In this document: piece by piece, positions 1 through 6,036 of the stretch
How the letters are laid out: every line of letters begins with the position of its first letter
How positions within the stretch are numbered: the stretch's first letter is position 1
Source of the DNA: Nitrososphaerota archaeon
GTDB lineage: Archaea; Thermoproteota; Nitrososphaeria; Nitrososphaerales; UBA183
Assembly: GCA_027886925.1 (NCBI GenBank)
Contig: JAPCJN010000037.1
Location: forward strand, 1 to 15,382
DNA: 15,382 nt
Reading direction: 5' to 3'
Notes under the pieces: model-generated
Told to the model about the DNA's origin: nothing
What the model saw: the letters and a program-made list of their open reading frames with translations, nothing else
Databases searched by the model: none
Translations under genes and position numbers: made by a program

Positions 1-221
1 GCTGCCCCGAGTCCTCGCATGACGCTGGTGTCGTTTGTCGCCGTGGAGGTGCTCGTCACGGAGCTCGAGCTTCCTGCGCTGCTGCTGCTGGTGGTGACTG
101 TGCTCGCGGTAGCCGAGCCATTATTTGAGAGAAAGTATCCACCGAATCCAGCAACAACCAAGGCAGCAACTACGACTACAGCGGCTACTGTCCTTGAAAC
201 CCCGGATCTCGAGCGGCGCAC
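1..221 (-). CDS. N-terminal part of a membrane-anchored secreted protein (partial)
   Basis: A reading frame on the minus strand runs off the left edge; only about 73 residues are visible. It starts with basic residues (RRSRSG), then one hydrophobic helix (about residues 11-31, rich in Val and Ala), then a Ser/Thr-rich stretch (about 36-66). This is the usual build of an archaeal extracytoplasmic protein held by an N-terminal helix or signal peptide. The GTG at 221 is chosen because a TATA-like box at 259-267 would start transcription near 237, downstream of the only other in-frame candidate, a TTG at 254. The functional domain is outside the window. A solute-binding or cupredoxin-type protein would fit, but nothing seen here decides it. 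The layout resembles that of the next gene at 473-1402. Confidence 0.6.
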   Translation of the reverse strand, partial: MRRSRSGVSRTVAAVVVVAALVVAGFGGYFLSNNGSATASTVTTSSSSAGSSSSVTSTSTATNDTSVMRGLGA

Positions 222-258
222 GTTGCAGAACTCTTGTAGCGGAGACCCACGCAATTAG

Positions 259-267
259 TAATTAACC
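259..267 (-). promoter_or_regulatory. TATA-like box for the partial left-edge gene
   Basis: On the minus strand the sequence reads GGTTAATTA. Its centre lies about 26 nt from a predicted start of transcription near 237, giving a leader of about 16 nt before the GTG at 221. It overlaps one arm of a nested inverted repeat (263-305). Confidence 0.4.
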
Positions 268-305
268 CTTGAGTTAGGCTGACTAACTCAGCCGTGCCAG
301 GGTTA
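263..305. repeat. Nested inverted repeat beside a promoter
   Basis: Outer arms TAACCCT (263-269) and AGGGTTA (299-305) enclose inner arms GAGTTA (271-276) and TAACTC (284-289), which have a 7-nt loop. All arms are perfect. The element touches the TATA-like box of the left-edge gene, so it could be an operator. It could also form a hairpin at the end of an incoming minus-strand transcript. No regulator is identified. Confidence 0.5.
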
Positions 306-472
306 GATCAGACATATCGGGGCCGGCATCGACGCTCAAAAACCAGCTGTCCGGCGCATCCCGAGAAGGGCCGTCGGCACTGGCGAATTCTCTAGCAGAC
401 CGCAACAGGGGTTTTCCTGCGCGAAGGGCATCCGCATGCTTCGACTATTCCAGAGATGCAAAGTCTCTCGAT
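306..472. other. Intergenic stretch with no gene seen
   Basis: No convincing reading frame, tRNA or TATA box was found in this part of the gap between the two secreted-protein genes. A small hairpin (arms AGAGA 452-456 and TCTCT 464-468, 7-nt loop) lies just past the stop codon of the cupredoxin-like gene. A short T run on the minus strand near 341-346 could serve as an archaeal transcription stop. Both are weak. Confidence 0.3.
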
Positions 473-1402
473 TCAATTCGTGACTATAATGTTCCCGCTC
501 ATTATTTGCCCAACGGTGTCGGAGTAATACGGGTAGCTGCCTGCAGCCGTGAAAGTGTAGCTGTAAGAATCGAATAGATTACCGTCCATCGTTGGAGATT
601 GGACTTTGATCGTTTGGAAGACGACATCGTAGTAATTCTCCGGCCCTCCGTTGCCTCCAAGGTTCAGCCAATAGACGGTCGACCCCACCTTGATCGTGAA
701 GTTGGCCGGGCTGAACGAATTAAGATAGGCGATGACCAGGTACTGGGCGACCCGAACCGTGAATGAGAGATTCGATGAAAAGTTGCCTGACGCCGCCACG
801 ATCGTGATCGTGTAGTCGCCGGGCGCGGCGTCTTTGGCTGCGGCCAGATTGAGTGAGACCGTCAGCGCGCCAACCAGCGAAACTTCCACATATTCTTTGT
901 TCACGAGATTGCTCCCGAAGAATCGAAGAGACAGGCCGCTCGGCACCGTAGCGTTCAGGACCACAAGCTCATCGCCGGACTCCAGTGGCTGTCCCGCGGC
1001 CTCGTGGGAGCTGGGGAGGGGGACGACCGAAAGGGTGGCGTAGGTCAGGTTGGCCCCTGGAGCGAGGAGAATCCTGTTCGGGAGGCTGTTGAGAACGAAG
1101 TGAAAGAGCGGGTCCGATGGCTTGAGCGAAGGTGCAACCGTGGTCGAGCTGACCGCGCTCGACGAGCTCGACGGTGCGCTGGTCGTTGTGCTCGACGTGG
1201 ATATTGTGGGGATTGAGGACGTCGCAGCGGAGCTCGAAGATATGGCGGTGCTTGAAGGTGTGGTGGTGGTCGTGCTAGTCGCAGGGGCGCTCTGCTTGGG
1301 CTTTGGGTACGAAATCCCGATCGCGCCTCCGACAACGACAACAAAAATTATCAAGATGGCCAAGGCGACCCTGCCTATAGCCGGACGGTCCTTCAGGAAC
1401 AT
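473..1402 (-). CDS. Membrane-anchored cupredoxin-like protein lacking copper ligands
   Basis: This 309-residue protein has an N-terminal membrane helix (about 11-31), a long Ser/Thr/Ala linker (about 38-92), a beta-rich middle region (about 95-220) with several N-x-S/T sites, and a C-terminal plastocyanin-like domain (about 222-309). The last domain shows family landmarks: FTIKVGSTVYWLN, then FDSYSYTFTAAGSYPYYS, then IMSGNIIV at the end. Active family members bind copper with His, Cys, His and Met. Here the first His position reads YYDVV, the Cys position is Ser294, and the region of the second His reads DTVGQ; only Met301 is kept. The fold is therefore probably present but type 1 copper binding is not expected. 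It is likely on the outer face of the membrane. The ATG at 1402 sits about 30 nt from a TATA-like box, giving a nearly leaderless transcript. The role is unknown. Confidence 0.8.
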   Translation of the reverse strand: MFLKDRPAIGRVALAILIIFVVVVGGAIGISYPKPKQSAPATSTTTTTPSSTAISSSSAATSSIPTISTSSTTTSAPSSSSSAVSSTTVAPSLKPSDPLFHFVLNSLPNRILLAPGANLTYATLSVVPLPSSHEAAGQPLESGDELVVLNATVPSGLSLRFFGSNLVNKEYVEVSLVGALTVSLNLAAAKDAAPGDYTITIVAASGNFSSNLSFTVRVAQYLVIAYLNSFSPANFTIKVGSTVYWLNLGGNGGPENYYDVVFQTIKVQSPTMDGNLFDSYSYTFTAAGSYPYYSDTVGQIMSGNIIVTN

Positions 1403-1430
1403 GATTCGGCATCAACTGCGATTCTGCCAC

Positions 1431-1438
1431 TCTTAACC
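1431..1438 (-). promoter_or_regulatory. TATA-like box for the cupredoxin-like gene
   Basis: Minus-strand GGTTAAGA, centred about 32 nt from the ATG at 1402. The predicted start of transcription is near 1408, so the mRNA would have a leader of only a few bases. Confidence 0.4.
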
Positions 1439-1523
1439 GTTACCAAGCTGCACAGTGGTGCCGCGAAGTGGCTCGAAAGCGACCCGTTGATGCTTGAAAG
1501 GGCGACAACTTCGCCATCAAAAG

Positions 1524-1532
1524 GGTTAAATT
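1524..1532 (+). promoter_or_regulatory. TATA-like box for 5S rRNA
   Basis: GGTTAAATT is centred near 1528. Archaeal initiation about 26 nt downstream would fall near 1552-1554, where the 5S rRNA begins. This supports independent transcription of the 5S gene. Confidence 0.55.
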
Positions 1533-1551
1533 CCCGCGCTGGGAAGCGGGA

Positions 1552-1672
1552 CCCAGCCGGCCATAGCGTGTGGGCCCGACCTAGACTCATTCCGAACCTA
1601 GAAGTCAAACCACATGTCGCTTGAATGCTAGTGAGGTGCGAAAGCTCTCGTGAAGTTCAAGTGCCGGCACCC
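1552..1672 (+). rRNA. rrf: 5S ribosomal RNA
   Basis: The sequence carries 5S landmarks in order. CCATAGCG follows the first strand of helix I. Helix II pairs 1568-1573 with 1610-1615. Loop B holds CATTCCGAAC (1588-1597). Helix III is formed by GAC and CTAG (1578-1584) with CTAG and GTC (1598-1606). Helix V pairs CTTGAA (1620-1625) with TTCAAG (1656-1661), with the short helix IV (GAG/CTC) inside. The ends pair through GCCGGC (1556-1561) with GCCGGC (1663-1668), but pairing beyond that is poor, so the exact ends are uncertain by several bases. The length of about 121 nt is normal. No 16S, 23S or tRNA gene is adjacent, so this is an unlinked 5S gene with its own promoter, as in several archaeal lineages. 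It forms part of the central protuberance of the large ribosomal subunit. Confidence 0.88.
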
Positions 1673-1698
1673 ATCTCTTCCCTAACATAGTGTAAAAT

Positions 1699-1705
1699 GT
1701 TTAAG
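1699..1705 (+). promoter_or_regulatory. TATA-like box for the DUF1512 gene
   Basis: GTTTAAG centred at 1702, preceded by an A-rich stretch. Initiation is expected near 1725-1728. That fits a leaderless mRNA beginning at the GTG at 1725, or a 9-12 nt leader before the ATG at 1737. Confidence 0.45.
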
Positions 1706-1724
1706 TCCAGGGCCCAAAGGCCGT

Positions 1725-2855
1725 GTGCCACAACCAATGCCAGTATTGGCGAATATGGCACTTCAATTTGGCACCGACGTGAGCAGCCTCCTGAACATAG
1801 TGTGGCTGCTCTCGTTCTTCGTGTTCATCATCTACGGGCAGAGGATCCAGATTTACATCGTCGCAAATGACATTTCCAGGGCGCTCAACCGGCTCAAGGT
1901 GATGAAGGACAAGTCGAGGAAGGAGGCCGTCGACTACTTCGTAGGGACCGGGAAGACGATGGCCGACCCAGCCCAAAGGATAGACGACTTCCTCGAGTAC
2001 GTCACCATAATGCCGGTCGACCTAGACCCTCAGGGCATCGTGAACAAGATCGAGCACATAACGCAGACCAGGGACGACAGGGTAAGGTCTGAGGTGAAGA
2101 AGCTGCTCCCCAACGCGGAGCCGATCAAGGTCTCCGTCGCGGAGAACATCCTGGAGATCGCGAGCTCCCTCAACATGATCCACAAGATCGTGAGGCACTA
2201 CTATCTGCTCGGGAAGAAGACGAACTCCTACATCCTCCTCGTCCAGTTGCAGATGATAATGCCTCAGGTGCTCATGGAGGCCGATGCGCTCATCCACGCG
2301 GTTGACACGTTCAAGCTCGGACAGCCTGTGGGCGACGGGGTCGGTCCCGTCATCGCGTCTAGGTACATGATCAACCTGCCCAAGCAAATCGTCGCGAAGG
2401 ACACCGTGATGACGGTCACGGAATACAAGGGACGAACGCTCTATGTCCTAAAGGCAGAGGGACCGATGGGCTACGTCGGAGAGCCAGGCATCGCGATCCA
2501 AAGGGTCATCGAGGAGATGAACGTGCCCCTAAACGCGATAATCATGGTCGACGCGGCCCTGAAGCTGGAGGGCGAGAAGACGGGCGACGTCGCGGAGGGC
2601 ATCGGCGCGGCCATCGGCGGCATCGGCACCGACAAGTTCAGGATCGAGGAGGTGTCGGCGAAGCACAAGGTCCCGGTCTACGCCATCCTGGTCAAGCAGA
2701 GCATCCTCGAGGCGATCACTGTCATGAGGAAGGAGATCACCGACGCGACCGACAAGGTCCAGAAGCTCATCAACGACATCATCGAGGAGAAGACGAAGGA
2801 AGGCGACAAGGTCCTGCTCGCCGGCATAGGCAACTCTCTCGGGGTGGGGCAATAG
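1725..2855 (+). CDS. DUF1512 family membrane-anchored protein
   Basis: A 376-residue protein with one N-terminal transmembrane helix (about 21-38) followed by a large soluble domain, probably cytosolic. I recognise it as an archaeal DUF1512-type protein from its build and conserved stretches: a helix-rich region with HKIVRHYY near residue 150, the segment VGDGVGPVIASRYM around 205, and a Gly-rich segment EGIGAAIGGIGTDKF near 290. The biochemical role of the family is not known to me. The start is uncertain: GTG at 1725 (chosen; it lies where transcription should begin), ATG at 1737 and ATG at 1755 are all in frame. The stop codon is one base from the start of the zinc-ribbon gene, so the two are almost certainly co-transcribed and translationally coupled. 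Confidence 0.82.
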   Translation: MPQPMPVLANMALQFGTDVSSLLNIVWLLSFFVFIIYGQRIQIYIVANDISRALNRLKVMKDKSRKEAVDYFVGTGKTMADPAQRIDDFLEYVTIMPVDLDPQGIVNKIEHITQTRDDRVRSEVKKLLPNAEPIKVSVAENILEIASSLNMIHKIVRHYYLLGKKTNSYILLVQLQMIMPQVLMEADALIHAVDTFKLGQPVGDGVGPVIASRYMINLPKQIVAKDTVMTVTEYKGRTLYVLKAEGPMGYVGEPGIAIQRVIEEMNVPLNAIIMVDAALKLEGEKTGDVAEGIGAAIGGIGTDKFRIEEVSAKHKVPVYAILVKQSILEAITVMRKEITDATDKVQKLINDIIEEKTKEGDKVLLAGIGNSLGVGQ

Positions 2856-2856
2856 C

Positions 2857-3102
2857 ATGACGAGGAGGAGCACCCCGCCGGCACCGACGCAAAAGCCCCC
2901 GCAGCCTCAGCCTCAGCAGGAAGACGCGAAGAAGAAGCTCAACGTCTTCACGATAGAGGAGTGCCCGGCGTGCGGCCAGAAGACTAAGCGCCCCTTCCAG
3001 ATAGGCGACTACGTCACTAAGGAAGCAGCGAAATGCTCAAAGTGCGGGAACGTCACAAGGATAACGCTGATCTACGCCGAGCCTGCTGTCAAGGCTAAGT
3101 AA
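2857..3102 (+). CDS. Small zinc-ribbon protein
   Basis: An 81-residue protein with a Pro/Gln-rich, probably disordered N-terminus (about 5-22) and a compact zinc ribbon. Cys pairs CPAC (36-39) and CSKC (60-63) are separated by about 20 residues, the usual spacing for four-Cys zinc binding. Zinc ribbons of this size often contact nucleic acid or proteins in translation or transcription, but no specific role can be assigned. The ATG follows the DUF1512 stop codon by a single base, and a G-rich stretch just upstream (2841-2849) could bind the ribosome. The last codons and stop lie in a 17-bp tandem duplication shared with the end of the convergent map gene, 9 nt away. Confidence 0.8.
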   Translation: MTRRSTPPAPTQKPPQPQPQQEDAKKKLNVFTIEECPACGQKTKRPFQIGDYVTKEAAKCSKCGNVTRITLIYAEPAVKAK

Positions 3103-3119
3103 CTGTCAAGGCTAAGTAA
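3086..3119. repeat. Perfect 17-bp tandem duplication at a convergent gene boundary
   Basis: The unit CTGTCAAGGCTAAGTAA occurs at 3086-3102 and again, directly adjacent, at 3103-3119. The first copy holds the stop codon of the zinc-ribbon gene (3100-3102). The second copy supplies the stop codon of the minus-strand map gene (3112-3114). Confidence 0.9.
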
Positions 3120-4002
3120 GGATAACCAGAGAGTTTCCCTCGAGGGTCATAGTGTGCTCGAACTGCGCGACGGGCGCGTTCGACGCCTCCACCAGCGTCG
3201 GGTAGCCGCGCACCATCCTGCGCTTTTCCAGCTCCCCCAGGAGCTTTAGGAGCCTCTCGCGCCCATAGTCCTTGGCGAACCACCTGGGGGTGAAGGGGAG
3301 GCTCTTCCTGAGGTTCCAGACGTGCTCCACAAGGTCGTCGAGCTCCTTCACCCCAGTCCTCTTCCGCATGATGAGCGAGTAGATCGTGACCCTGGGGTCG
3401 TCCACGACGTAGCCCGCGGCGTCGCCCAGCGTGAGGAACGGCTCGATGGCGAAGACCTCGTCGTGCTTCAGCGCAGGGAGGTTCGGCGAATAGAGGTTCG
3501 GGATGCTCTTGCCGGCATGGACGGTGTAGCGCTCGAGAGTGTGGCCACTCAGGTTGCTTATCGTCTTGAAGCCCTCCTTTCGCGCCGTCGCCTCTATCGC
3601 CCTCCCTATCTCTCCCGTCCGCGGGTCCCGCTTGACCACGGCGATCGCCGCTTCGAGTGCACGCTTCGTGCCTTCCATGAGCTGCTGATACCTCGGGTCC
3701 TCGGTGATGGTGACGGCGGTGTCGGCGATGTATCCGTCGAAGTGGACGCCGTAGTCGATCTTCACAAGGTCGCCGCTCCCTATGCGCCTCTGGTCGTCCT
3801 CCTGGGGGGCGTAGTGGGCGGTGACGCCGTTGATGCCTATCCCCGTCGGGAACGCGGGCTGGCCTCCCTTCCTCGCGATCTCCGCCTCTATGTTGGTGGC
3901 GATCTCCACACAGGACTGGGGGACCGCGACGTTCTCCAGTATCCACTCGCGCATCTCGCGGGCCACTCTGCCCGCCTTCACATACTGCTCTGGCACGCGC
4001 AT
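3112..4002 (-). CDS. map: Methionine aminopeptidase, type II
   Basis: Removes the initiator Met from new proteins in the cytosol, using two metal ions. The 296-residue length is typical of archaeal type II enzymes. All expected active-site residues are visible: His63 (TAHY), Asp83 (KIDYG), Asp94 (IADTAV), His154 (SGHTLERY), Glu187 (AIEPF) and Glu282 (FEHTM). Their positions nearly match those known for the Pyrococcus enzyme. The insert typical of type II enzymes lies between about 200 and 270. The ATG at 4002 fits a leaderless transcript, because a TATA-like box on the minus strand (4025-4035) would start transcription at about 4004. The gene converges with the zinc-ribbon gene and diverges from coaD. 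Its stop codon lies in the second copy of a 17-bp duplication, so the final few residues may be recently altered. Confidence 0.97.
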   Translation of the reverse strand: MRVPEQYVKAGRVAREMREWILENVAVPQSCVEIATNIEAEIARKGGQPAFPTGIGINGVTAHYAPQEDDQRRIGSGDLVKIDYGVHFDGYIADTAVTITEDPRYQQLMEGTKRALEAAIAVVKRDPRTGEIGRAIEATARKEGFKTISNLSGHTLERYTVHAGKSIPNLYSPNLPALKHDEVFAIEPFLTLGDAAGYVVDDPRVTIYSLIMRKRTGVKELDDLVEHVWNLRKSLPFTPRWFAKDYGRERLLKLLGELEKRRMVRGYPTLVEASNAPVAQFEHTMTLEGNSLVILT

Positions 4003-4024
4003 CTCGAATCAGTCCGCGACGGGG

Positions 4025-4035
4025 CCGTAATAAGG
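4025..4035 (-). promoter_or_regulatory. TATA-like box for map
   Basis: Minus-strand CCTTATTACGG centred near 4030, about 26 nt before position 4004. This predicts a leaderless map mRNA. A second A/T-rich stretch, TTATTATC at 4041-4048, may serve the divergent coaD gene. Confidence 0.45.
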
Positions 4036-4080
4036 AGCGATTATTATCTGCGAGCCACCTAAAGGGCTGACGGCGGAGAG

Positions 4081-4572
4081 ATGGGAGGGGGAACGAGTCA
4101 GGTGAGATACTCCAAGGTCGCGACCGGGGGGACGTTCGACGACTTCCACGCGGGGCACAAGCGGCTCCTCGAGAAGAGCTTCGAGTCGGGGGACTACGTC
4201 GTGATAGGGCTCACGTCGGACGAGTTCGCCCGGAAGCAGGGCAAAGAGCCCCGCCGCCCCTACGCGGAAAGGGAGGCGAAGCTGGAGGCCTTCATCAAGG
4301 AGAGGTTCCCCGGCAGGGGATACAGCATCTCGAAGCTGGACGACTTCTTCGGGCCCGGGATAGCGAGCAAGGACGTCGAGGCCCTCGTGGCGAGCCCGGA
4401 GACCGCCAAGCGAGTCGACCTGGCGAACAAGCTCCGGGGGGAGAAGGGCTTCCCTCCCCTGGACTTGGTCGTCGTCGATTGGGCCTTGGCACAGGACGGC
4501 AAGCCGATTTCCTCCACCAGGATCAGGAGGGGCGAGATAGACGAGGAAGGGAGGCGGGCGAGAGGCCGGTGA
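4081..4572 (+). CDS. coaD: Phosphopantetheine adenylyltransferase, archaeal type
   Basis: Transfers AMP from ATP to 4'-phosphopantetheine to make dephospho-CoA, the penultimate step of coenzyme A synthesis, in the cytosol. The 163-residue protein has the nucleotidyltransferase signature GGTFDDFHAGH (16-26, HxGH motif at 23-26) and the C-terminal ISSTRI motif (143-148), both of which contact ATP. The sequence is of the archaeal/eukaryotic class rather than bacterial CoaD. The ATG at 4081 is used here. A GTG at 4102, placed about 10 nt after a GGAGGGGG stretch, would give a protein starting RYSKVATGG, closer to the usual family start, and is a serious alternative. The gene is followed after 6 nt by a small membrane protein, probably in one transcript. 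Confidence 0.93.
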   Translation: MGGGTSQVRYSKVATGGTFDDFHAGHKRLLEKSFESGDYVVIGLTSDEFARKQGKEPRRPYAEREAKLEAFIKERFPGRGYSISKLDDFFGPGIASKDVEALVASPETAKRVDLANKLRGEKGFPPLDLVVVDWALAQDGKPISSTRIRRGEIDEEGRRARGR

Positions 4573-4578
4573 AGGCCG

Positions 4579-4827
4579 ATGATCAGCCGTGAAGCGCTCT
4601 CGCTCTACGTGATCAAGGGCTCCCTAGGGCTCGGCGGGAGCCTCCTCGCAGCCATCTTCGTGAGCGAGGCAGTCGTGAAGGGAGGGTTCCTCATCCCCTT
4701 CGCGGTGGGCGTGTTCATCATGGTCGGCCTGACGGCCCGGTTCTTCGGGAGCGTGAGTGTCTGGGTCTACTGCGTGGCGACCCTGGGCTGGGTCGCGTTC
4801 CTCCTCTTGGTCGTCGGCCTCCCCTGA
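4579..4827 (+). CDS. Small integral membrane protein, three predicted helices
   Basis: An 82-residue, strongly hydrophobic protein of unknown function. Three membrane segments can be drawn at about 11-32, 36-56 and 60-81, joined by very short loops and leaving almost no soluble part. There are few charged residues and no recognisable catalytic motif. It starts with ATG 6 nt after the coaD stop codon, so co-transcription with coaD is likely, but a link to coenzyme A metabolism is not shown. Codon use is GC-rich like its neighbours, which supports a real gene. Confidence 0.7.
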   Translation: MISREALSLYVIKGSLGLGGSLLAAIFVSEAVVKGGFLIPFAVGVFIMVGLTARFFGSVSVWVYCVATLGWVAFLLLVVGLP

Positions 4828-4841
4828 ATAAGCAGCGAGGA

Positions 4842-4850
4842 TTTTTAATA
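4842..4850 (+). promoter_or_regulatory. TATA box for the trpS-pheS-pheT cluster
   Basis: TTTTTAATA, preceded by purines (GCGAGGA), is the clearest TATA/BRE-like element in the window. Initiation about 26 nt downstream is expected near 4872, leaving about 7 nt before the trpS start. Confidence 0.6.
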
Positions 4851-4878
4851 TCGACGCACCGCCGAGTGATGTTCGTTT

Positions 4879-6021
4879 GTGGTGGTGGAGAAAGAAGAAG
4901 ACAGACTCGACCCTTGGGGGGAGACGTTCATCGGGAACTACGAGCGCCTCCACCAGGAGTTCGGCATCGAGCGGATGGACTCCGTCCTCCCACGGTTCAA
5001 GGAGCCGAGCCTCCACCTCAGGCGGGGCATCGACTTTGGGCACCGCGACCTCGGAAGGATCCTGGACGCCATTGACGGCGACAAGCCGTTCGCGGTAATG
5101 AGCGGCATCAAGCCCAGCGGCAGCTTCCACCTGGGGACGAAGATGACCGCGGACGACATGATCTACTTCCAGTCGCTCTCGAAGAGGTCCACCGTCTTCT
5201 ACTGCATCGCCGACGTGGAGGCTTACAACGACAACGGTCTCTCCTTTTCGGAGAGCTCGAAGATAGCCGTCCAGAACGTCGCCGACATCCTCGCCCTCGG
5301 CCTGGACCCTGACAGGGCGATAGTCTACAAGCAGAGCGAGGAGGTGAGGGTGATGAGGCTATCCGCGATCTTCTCGAGCGGAGTCACGAACAACATGCTG
5401 AGGGCCATCTACGGCGAGAGGCAGATCGGCCTCTACCTGTCGGCCCTCATCCAGGTGGGCGACATACTCATGCCCCAGCTGAAGGAGTTCGGGGGCCCAA
5501 AGCCCGTCCTCGTGCCCGTCGGCGCCGACCAGGACCCGCACCTGAGGCTCACGAGGGACGTCGCGAGGTCCTACCAGCAGGACTTTGGGTTCATCCCCCC
5601 TTCCTCGATCTATCACAAGCTCCTCAAGAGTCTGGACGGAGGGACGAAGATGTCGAAGCGGAGCGCCTCCTCCTCCTTCACGCTTGACGAGGCGCCGTCC
5701 TCGGCTGCCAGGAAGGTCATGTCAGGGTTCACCGGAGGGAGGGCGAGCGTCGAAGAGCAGAGGAGGCTCGGGGGCGAGGCGGACAAGTGCCCCATCTACG
5801 ACCTCTACCTGTTCCACTTTGCCATCGAGGACGAGTACGCGAAGCGGGTCTACGACGAGTGCTACAAAGGGGTCCGGATGTGCGGCGAGTGCAAGCAGGA
5901 GCTCGCCACCATCGTCAAGCGCTATCTAGAGGAGCACCGCAAGAAGCGCGACTCCCTGATGAAAGACGCCGAGGAGCTCCTCGTGAAGAGCAGGAAGGAG
6001 CTTGCGTCGATCGCGAGCTAG
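4879..6021 (+). CDS. trpS: Tryptophanyl-tRNA synthetase, archaeal/eukaryotic type
   Basis: Attaches tryptophan to its tRNA in the cytosol (class I synthetase). The 380-residue length and the N-terminal DPWGE (11-15) are typical of the archaeal/eukaryotic form. The HIGH-type motif is PSGSFHLG (79-86). The conserved GADQDPHLRLTRD stretch is at 215-227, the KMSKS-type loop reads KMSKR (257-261), and MCGECK at 334-339 in the C-terminal helical region is also family-like. Translation begins in a run of three GTG codons (4879, 4882, 4885). The first is used here, and since the TATA box predicts initiation near 4872 the mRNA has almost no leader. The ATG at 4869 is out of frame. pheS follows immediately, so this is the first gene of a synthetase operon. 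Confidence 0.97.
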   Translation: MVVEKEEDRLDPWGETFIGNYERLHQEFGIERMDSVLPRFKEPSLHLRRGIDFGHRDLGRILDAIDGDKPFAVMSGIKPSGSFHLGTKMTADDMIYFQSLSKRSTVFYCIADVEAYNDNGLSFSESSKIAVQNVADILALGLDPDRAIVYKQSEEVRVMRLSAIFSSGVTNNMLRAIYGERQIGLYLSALIQVGDILMPQLKEFGGPKPVLVPVGADQDPHLRLTRDVARSYQQDFGFIPPSSIYHKLLKSLDGGTKMSKRSASSSFTLDEAPSSAARKVMSGFTGGRASVEEQRRLGGEADKCPIYDLYLFHFAIEDEYAKRVYDECYKGVRMCGECKQELATIVKRYLEEHRKKRDSLMKDAEELLVKSRKELASIAS

Positions 6022-6036
6022 TATGTGGTGGTCGAC

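Noticed and set aside
452..468. Hairpin after the cupredoxin-like gene as an intrinsic terminator
   Set aside because: The stem is only 5 bp and no T-rich tract follows on the minus strand; kept only as a note.
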